Assembly: GCA_028015205.1 (NCBI GenBank)
Contig: CM051518.1
Location: forward strand, 58,359,978 to 58,423,977
DNA from: Mytilisepta virgata
Lineage: Eukaryota; Mollusca; Bivalvia; Mytilida; Mytilidae
DNA length: 64,000 nucleotides
Direction of reading: 5' to 3'
The position numbers and the translations under genes were made by a program. Below are positions 42,101 through 51,100 of this stretch, one piece after another. The notes beneath the pieces were generated by a model. It was not told the DNA's origin and did not search any database. It worked only from the letters and a program-made list of their open reading frames with translations. Positions within the stretch are counted from its first letter, which is position 1. Every line of letters starts with the position of its first letter.

Positions 42101-45100
42101 TGGTTTTAGTCTTTCCCTTTTTGTCGATTTGGTGTTTCAATAAACTCTTCAATCCTTTTCTGTTCATTATTTCTGACGTTTTACTTGAATCTTGTTTAGT
42201 TGTGGAAGATATGAAAAGAATTAAAGTTTGATTAAATTCTAATCCAAATCAGGCCATCTTCATGTCTTTGGATTGCGATATATAATACTTTTTATTTATA
42301 GAAATATACTCAAACTTAAATGAATCGGCTCTGTTTAACTAGTTTCTCCATACTGTTAATACAAATAAATCGTCACAGAGTTTGTAGTGTGTTGTATTGT
42401 GCCTTTGTTCGAGCAGTTGGCTATGGCGTTGAAAAGAACAGTATGTAGGAACAAAACATGCACTGTAACAATAATCGTAACTATCACGGAATGTCTATTG
42501 AACTATGATGTTGCGGTATTATATAAGTATTCGGATTTCGTCGCTTCTAAAAAACACAGAAAGTTTGCGTAGTGCAAAGATTGTTTGTGAATCTGTTTAT
42601 ATCCTATGTATGCAAATATCTTTATTTATATATTTTTGTTTTACAGACGATCACTCGCGTGTCATTTTGAAGGGGGATACCAAACATGATTATATCAACG
42701 CAAATTACATTGACGTAAGTTCAAACCTATTCATTCATTTAGAAATATTTTTCTTGAAATATTTTTGATAGTCAGTAACAGTGATTTCATATGTTTTATT
42801 TCTTTAATATTAAACAATTTGAAACGCACTTTCTTTGTGCTTTAAACCTACCACCAAAGGTATTTTTCTTGCGATCAGTTGCAGAAATACGTGGTTTGAT
42901 CAATGTATTATTCTTGTCAAACCTATTTTTTTCTCATCTTTTGATAAATATTTTACATTCTGTAATGTACACATTTGTTGAATATTTTTTTTATATTACA
43001 CATGTGTTACTAGTGTAGTCGTTAAAATGTTTTTTTTCGCAGAATTATGAGAAGGAACATGCATACATAGCAACACAAGGTAAGTGGACCAGTTGATATT
43101 CAGACTAAATGCTTCTTTTTGGGATTTATTTACTTATAATAAACATGATAAAGAAATATTTACTAGGTAACCTTATTTTTATTTGCAGACTTTAATTTTA
43201 TTTTCAGCTGAAATAAATTTAATCGACGGAGGTTCGAATTTAAAATTTATATTACCTTTCATTCTTAACCCAGGTTAGATGGTACATTTTATGTACTGTT
43301 GACATCGTTCTAAAAGTTTCTCTGCATATTTTACTTTTCCCGTCAAATAGTTAGTCAAATATGATAATTAGGTTTTGAATAAATCAAACTAAAATTTGAA
43401 CAAAGGTGATTCCCTAGAGAGGACCACATTACAATAATTCATTACTTTTACTCATGACTGTATTTTCCTTTTGATTTCGAATTTACACACTTGTTCCATT
43501 GTATTGTCTTTTCGGTATACTTATGCCACTATTTTGAAAATAGAACAATTTTTGTGTAGTTTTTTAACACACAAAAAACAGCCAAAATCGTACGCGATTT
43601 AACTAGACGGCTATAAAAAAGTGTATATGTTTCAAATTATTGTTTTAATAATTGGCACAATCTGTGAAATCTAACATACAATATTGGATATGACAAATAT
43701 GATCAATCCAAAGCTCAGTATTTGTTATTTCAGCATGTAAGAATTTGTTGGCAAACATATGTCCACTAGCATTACTTTTTTCCAAAGTTCAGTACATGTA
43801 AAATAAAAAATGTACTATTCGTAACAGGACCGAAGAAAAATACTGTGAGAGACTTTTGGCATATGATTTGGCAAGAAAATGTAGGCAAAATTGTCATGGT
43901 CACGAACTTAGAGGAGGAAAGAAAGGTAAGTAAATACTGTTTCAGTTTCATATCTAATATTAACTAAAGAAGGTATTTTTAAATAGTTATAGTAATTTTA
44001 TGACACCAGTGTGCACTTTGAAGTATTAAATCTATTCTTCAGGTTTGTACAAATGGAACTGTTGAACGTTTTACACTATAACGTGCATCTGACAACTTCA
44101 AACATTTTTTAGCTCACCTAGTCTAAAGAGCGATGTGAGATATTGTCATTGCTTGGCGTCCGTCGTCACCCGTCGTCGTCGTCGTAACTTTTCTTTAAAG
44201 ATCTTCTCCTTTGAAACCACTGAGCCAATTGGAACAAAACTTTTTTTGGTCATCTTTCAGAATTGTATCCTATGTTTCCGCCTGTCAACCAAAATAGCCG
44301 AATTTAGTTTAACATAGGACCCTATGGAAAGTTTACTTAAAGATCTTCTTGTCTGAATCAACTTGGCTAATTGGAACAAAACTTGGAAGCAATGGTCTTT
44401 AGGTGGTCCTCTTTCATAAATATATTCGATGACCCGTCCATCATCCAAGATGGCCAACAGAGCAGACCACAGTTTTACATAGTATCCTATGGGAAATTTC
44501 ACTTAAAGATTTTCTTGTCCGAAACCACTTGGCCAGTTGGAACAAACTTGGCAGCAATGGTCCTTAGGTGGTCCTCTTTCAGCGTTATATTCGATGACTC
44601 GACCCATCATCCAGGATAGCCGCCAGAGTCAAACGTAGGACTCTATAGGAAATTTACTTAAAGATCTTCTTGTCTGAAGCAACTTAGCCAATTGGACCAA
44701 AACTTTTTGCCGCAATGGTCCTTAGGTGGTCCTCTGTCAGAATTGTATCCGATGACTCCGCTCGTTTTCCAAGATGGCCGCCATAGCAGAACTTAGTTAA
44801 ACATAGGACCCTATGGGAAATTTACTTAAAGATCTTCTTGTCTGAAACAACTTGGCCAATTGGAACAAAACGTGGTAACAATGGTCCTTAGGTGGTCCTC
44901 TTTCAGAATTGTATCCGATGACCCCGCCCGTCATCCGAGATTGCCGCCATAGCCAAACTTAGTTAAACATAGGACCCTCTGGGAAATTTACTTAAATATC
45001 TTCTTTTAAACCCTGGAGAACAACGAAGACAAGATAAGATAACTTTCTTTTGTTTTTGAATAACTAATGTTTTGAAAACCGGGAGGATGCTGATCACGCG

Positions 45101-48100
45101 TTTTTCTACGATACTGATTTCTGTATTTGCGGTTCCGGACACTGTATATATGGTATTTTCAAATATGATGCTTAGAAGTTTTTTTTTATCTCACACCGAT
45201 TGGGAAAAAATATCAAAAATTACAAATCATTTGTAATGAATGTGTTCATGAATATTCTTTCCGATTTATTTTTGCTAACTACGAATGGTTTTGGTGATAT
45301 ATTGACAATAAGATATAATGAAGACTTAATTAAAAGAAGATTACCTGATATATTTGTTCATATCGTAATGTTTATATATTATGATAAATTAGTTGAAACT
45401 AATGCATTGACAATTCATAATCTGCTTAAAATCCTTTATGATATTAAGTAAATTTATTTATTGTCAGTTATAATGAATTGTATGCTTTCTATATATATTC
45501 ACTGTGGTTTGTGATTTTTAAAATCGTACCGGCGTGTTAAATATAAAACTTTTCCTAAATTGTAGAAAAAATGTGACCAGTATTGGCCAGAATCTACAAT
45601 TAAAGCTCTTATTGTCGATTGCTACAAATTGTATATGCGGACAGAAACCCAACATACGATTTATATATACAGACTTATTGAGGTTACGAACAAAAAGGTA
45701 AACACATGAAGAGTATATGAGAATAATAAACTGAAATCATAGCACGGAATGTGTACTTTTGTGTTAAAAGTTCATATTCTAGGCAGAAATCACAATGGGA
45801 TTAGAAAAACATGCAATTTAAATTGTTATCACTAAGTGGAAAGATTTTGCATATTATCATATTTGTAAATGGTTTCTTATAGACACGTTAACAAGATTAT
45901 TCAAAGCATTCTTTGCAATGTCATGGAGATTAAAATAATGTCAAAATCCGTATCACTAAAACAAAAGGATACAAATTTAAACTTGTTGGATACTGAGGTG
46001 TACATTTATCTCTCTCGTACAAAGATCTGTCCTTAAATGTTTCTTGTGGCTCTGTTTGATTATTTTTGCATCAGAATCTGCTATAGAGCCTTTTGGGTTA
46101 TCGTTTCAGATTTTTTACATTTGAAGTTTTGTATCACGTGTTAAGATACATCAGTCACACATCCCTATTTATTAGACAGTATTATAACATTTCCCCCTGT
46201 TGGTTTTTAGACTCAAGAGATTAGAAAGGTGCATCACTTTCATTTTACACAATGGCCGGATCATGGCGTGCCGGATCAAATTAAACTGGCTGGTTTTTAT
46301 AGAAAGGTTAAAGATTTGAAAAGTGACCTGACAGGGCCAATGGTGGTTCACTGCAGGTATGTATGTTTATTTATAATCAAATCTGTGAACGTTTATTTCT
46401 ATCACGATATAATTTGTAATAGATAGTTTTTGTTGTGCCATGTATGACTTAAACACAAATATAGAATAATATTAATTAGTAATAATTAACATAACATAGG
46501 AGAATTCAAAACTGTTGTGCAGTTCCATTATGTCATGTATGTCATTTTAGTTCATCATATTCAATGCCTTAAAATAAGAGTAATACGTGTCTAACACATG
46601 TTGCAGTGCAGGTGTTGGTCGAACGGGAACATTCATGGCTATTGATGCTCTATATAGTAATGGCAAGAAAACCGGGTACCTTGATGTCATGGAGTATGTA
46701 CAGATTATGAGAAAAGATAGAATGAATATGATTCAGACTGTGGTGAGTTGTTTGCCCATTTGTTCTATATGTGTATTTTTTAAAACAATACAATTGGTAA
46801 ATTTGACATTTCTATCGGCTTTGTGAACACAAATTGAAATGAAATGGCATTGGAAGTTCAGTAATGTTCTCTCTAACATACTGAATGAGGCAAATAAATG
46901 GTTGTTTATTGACAAAGATAAATGTCAAATTATTTATCCTTACATTATCCGTATTAATTGCATAATGTTTGGTTCACATGTATGAATCAATTTTGCTGGA
47001 TTGAAATGGTTACTCAGTCAGTTATATTCCCGCATAGTGCAGATAATCTTACAGTTTAGCTAAAAGCAATTCAAGGTTCTGAATAATAGAACTTCTCTGA
47101 AATTGTATAAAGTCGGATTGTATTTTGTTTGTTTTTATTTTGACAAGGTGCAAAGGCAAAATAGTCATAAATACACTTATGTGTACGATATATATATTTA
47201 AAAAAAAAACTTTTGTTTGTATCTTCTTTAGTAAATGAAAAACAGACACTGATAGCAGTTTTAATGGGAATTAATTGTATGTATTGTCTAGGCGGGGGGG
47301 GGGGGGGGGGGGAGGAGATCATGGATATACAGGCGAAGGTCTAGAGCCTCAAGGCTCAAAGTATATTTGTATATAGCAATGAATAATATCTGATGGTGAC
47401 CGCGGATCCATATAAAATGTAGCTGCCGTGTTCATATACAAATATTGTAATAAACAATTTTCATTAAGGTTTGATAGATAAGACATAAGGAATTAAGGAA
47501 TTTGCTCTTGCCCCATTAAAGTATATACATTACTGATTAAGGGAGTCTGTGTTTTAGGTACTCTCTGTGCAATTCTTATTAGTGTTTGTATATTAGTTTG
47601 CGAAAGAACAAGAAAAAAGCGCAATTTGCTTCTTTTTATGCAAGAATAATAGTTTCCAGTTGACATTTTCAGGAACAATACACTGCTGTATATGAAGTTT
47701 TGTTAGAATTGTTTATAGTACCAGATACTGCTATACATGTAAGCAAATATTACAGTTATATGGAGGATCTACGGCAAAAGAAATTACCGAGGAATCAGTC
47801 TCCGTTAAAAAAAGAATACCAGGTATTTAATTTGTTTTAAATAAGTAAATTTGTTATTACATGTAGCTCACTTGGACCACAGGATTACAGTTCCATATGA
47901 GTTATTGCCATTGCTTGGTGTATATCGTGCGTCTTAAACTTTTATATCTTAATTTTTTTTCTCTGAAACTACTGGCATCAGTGGTGTTTAGGTGCTCTTT
48001 TCAATTAAAATAGATAAGTAGCATAATATACTTGAAATTAAACTTACCGCCAGTGGAACTTAGATGTATGCAATGGCCCAGGTCATCAACAAAGATGACC

Positions 48101-51100
48101 ACTTTCAGAAATTCAGTAGTTAATAAAAGGTTTACTTACTAAGATGTTTGCCATAGTCATACATTTTGTTTTACCTTCGATGTGCAAATGAATTCAAGAT
48201 AATAGTACAGGTTCTGACAGCCTCTAGTGTCGATTAAAATACAACAAAAAGGGCGACACGCGTCTAGGAAACAAAATACAATGACATAAATATGGGAAAA
48301 GACAAAATGTTAGAAATAACACCAAACACGTCTAAACGGGGGAGATAAATATGATGTAAAATCAACTATGCCAAAGTAATATGAAATTTTACTTTAAATA
48401 GAAATATATACTTTTGCGTCATTCAGTGTTATATCGCAAACGTCCTCATATTGCTCGTTGCCAGTGATAGTCGCACATCTCTGTATCAGAAACATACAGT
48501 ATTTTATAATTCTCGTTTAGAAATTACAGACACTACGTCCATCGTATAGTGAAGGTGATTTTGCAGATGCAACGTCCAAGGAAAATGAGGTTAAGAACGT
48601 TGTAAAAAATGTCCTGCCACGTAAGCGTATAAATAGTGTTTTCCCTTGTGCAATACATATTCATATATAACACAAAATAAAACAATGGATTGGAAGCCAT
48701 AGAGTGTTGTTGCACTTAAAAGTGCGGTCAGTATACATTTTGGAGTAGTTAAATTGCGTTTCGTCAAATAACATACAATTTTTTGTATTTCTATATAATT
48801 CTGTAATTTCGGAAATGAAATACCAGTAACTATATGTTTTTTTACAAGGCAATACACAACAAGTTGTAATTTCATGATAGAACATTTATTGAAGATTAAG
48901 GTATTTTAAGATAATAATAATTGTGTGTTTAGAGTATTTATGTATACATTCGTTCGTGGTTTTCTGTTTAATCTGTATTGCCCTTGAAGATTATTTATTT
49001 ATCCTTGGATAGAATTACCTGATTCCAAGCCTGCCATTGTTTGGCAAAAAGTTACAAATAATTGTTTCAAACTTTATTGCATCGACCATTTGTCGACTGT
49101 TTTTTTAAACGAGTTATCAGTCAAAATCTAATTGCCTTATTCATTCAAAAGCGGTGGATTATTTAACATGAAAAAGGTTATTTTCATTTTGTAGACAGGA
49201 AATATCGACCCTTTCTAATGTCTTATGGCAGGAAAAGTAGCAACTACATAAATGCTGTATTTGTACCAGTAAGTTGTAGTAAAGTATTACTTCTCCCTAT
49301 TATTTGCTCCAATAATTATTAAGTAAACCCATTGTTAGCTTGAATAGATAAGACGGGATACGGTGACCAAAAGTCACCACTTGTACACGACAAGCTATGG
49401 AAGATCTCCACCTTACAGAAACACTGGGACCTTCAAAATTAAAACAAAGTCCGCAAATACATTTTAAAACAATAGATATAATTTTCATTTTCATTGTATA
49501 ACTTGGTTGTATGTCATGGAAATTGAAATAGAAGATATATGTTGTTATTAATTTATTAAGCACTAATTATTATGAAAAACGCTATTTAAGAGCTGCAGTA
49601 TATAGAAAATAATGACACTTGCTTTCCTGTCAGGAAATAGAATTCTGATGTACAGGGTTTTTTAGTAATAAAGGATAAAAAAACAAAGATAAGTTTATTT
49701 TAGGGATATGCTGACAATACCAAGTATTTTGTGACCCATTGTCCACTTACGCACACAGTTGTGGATTTCTGGACGATGATACACGATCATGAATGTAACA
49801 TTATTGTCTTGCTGGAACCATGGAAAGAGGTAAATGGTTAAAAATGTTTCCTATAACTAAACTACGTTATATGTAAAGTCAAGAAATACCAAAGAGATAT
49901 TCGATGGAATGGAAAATCTAAACAACCGAAAAATTCTGGAGAACAACAAAGACAAGACCACAACAATACATGCACTTCAATTAAAACCTAAACACATGAA
50001 CAGCATGGACTCCACCAAAAAAACCGAGGGTAGACTCGGGGTCTCCGGAGCAGGAAGCAGTCTCTGCTTCCTGCAGGACACCCACCATGCTGCCCATCTC
50101 AAAACCGGTATAAGGAAGGGACAACATCAATTGAACATGTCCATTTTCATTTTGGAAACGTTTTTTTCATACCTGTCAAACAAGTCATGACCATAAAAGT
50201 TTAATACGGATGACTGCAACTTAGGAGCAACATACCCCTGTCTCAGCAACTTTTCTGTCAGGAGCCGGACTATGTCCAGGAAGTCGATTTAGATGTCACA
50301 AGCTCTGGAATAACGTATGAATATATAATCCATATGCCGGCGCTTCTGGAATGTTTTCGCTCAAAAATGGGAAGTTGACAATTGGAAAATTATTTAATAC
50401 AATTCTGATATACCGGTACATGTATATAGTATAAAATGGGTTTAAAACAAACAATGCATTCTGGGAAATTAAGCATTGAGGTGTGTATATAATAATATTT
50501 TCCTTATGACAGCCTACATTCCCTACTTTCCAACCCTCAATATTATTGAAGTATCAACCACATTCTAATGCTTGTTTTGCGTTTGAACCCATTCTATCCT
50601 AACTTCCGGGTAATTATTCGTATGTGAAGTTTTGTTATGTTATAACATGCATGTGGATATTTGTTAATATAACTGCCCAACAGTAATGATTTTTTTCAAG
50701 TCGTTTATTTTTGGTAAACAAAACATTTTTAGGATTCTCCTATGTGGTCGATGGAGAAGTTGGACTTTGAAAATCTTTCTGTGCAGATATCTGAGTGTGA
50801 AAATGATTCTTCGGATAAAACACAAATTATTGTTGATCACAAGGTACAGAATATACGATGATTAATTATCAATAGTTTTTTTCCAATACGATTGTATACG
50901 TATATTTAATAGTCTAGTTCAAGTGTCTATTTCTATATCTGTCTATTTAAGTTAATTTCCTTCGTATAATCTACTTATGTAAATATCCATGTAGAATAAA
51001 CATACTGATTACAAATGATCAAAACCTTTAGTATAATATTTTAGAATTATTGTTTGAATCGTTTTCATAGAAGAACTCTGGTTTTGGGAACGCATGATAT

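Noticed and set aside
44135..44619. Overlapping open frames on both strands
   Set aside because: They are translations of the 165-bp tandem repeat and recur in each block.
46229..46426. Start of a PTP protein at the in-frame ATG of 46229
   Set aside because: This methionine does not exist in the D1 frame as a start; the exon is internal (46211-46356) and the extension past 46356 is intron.
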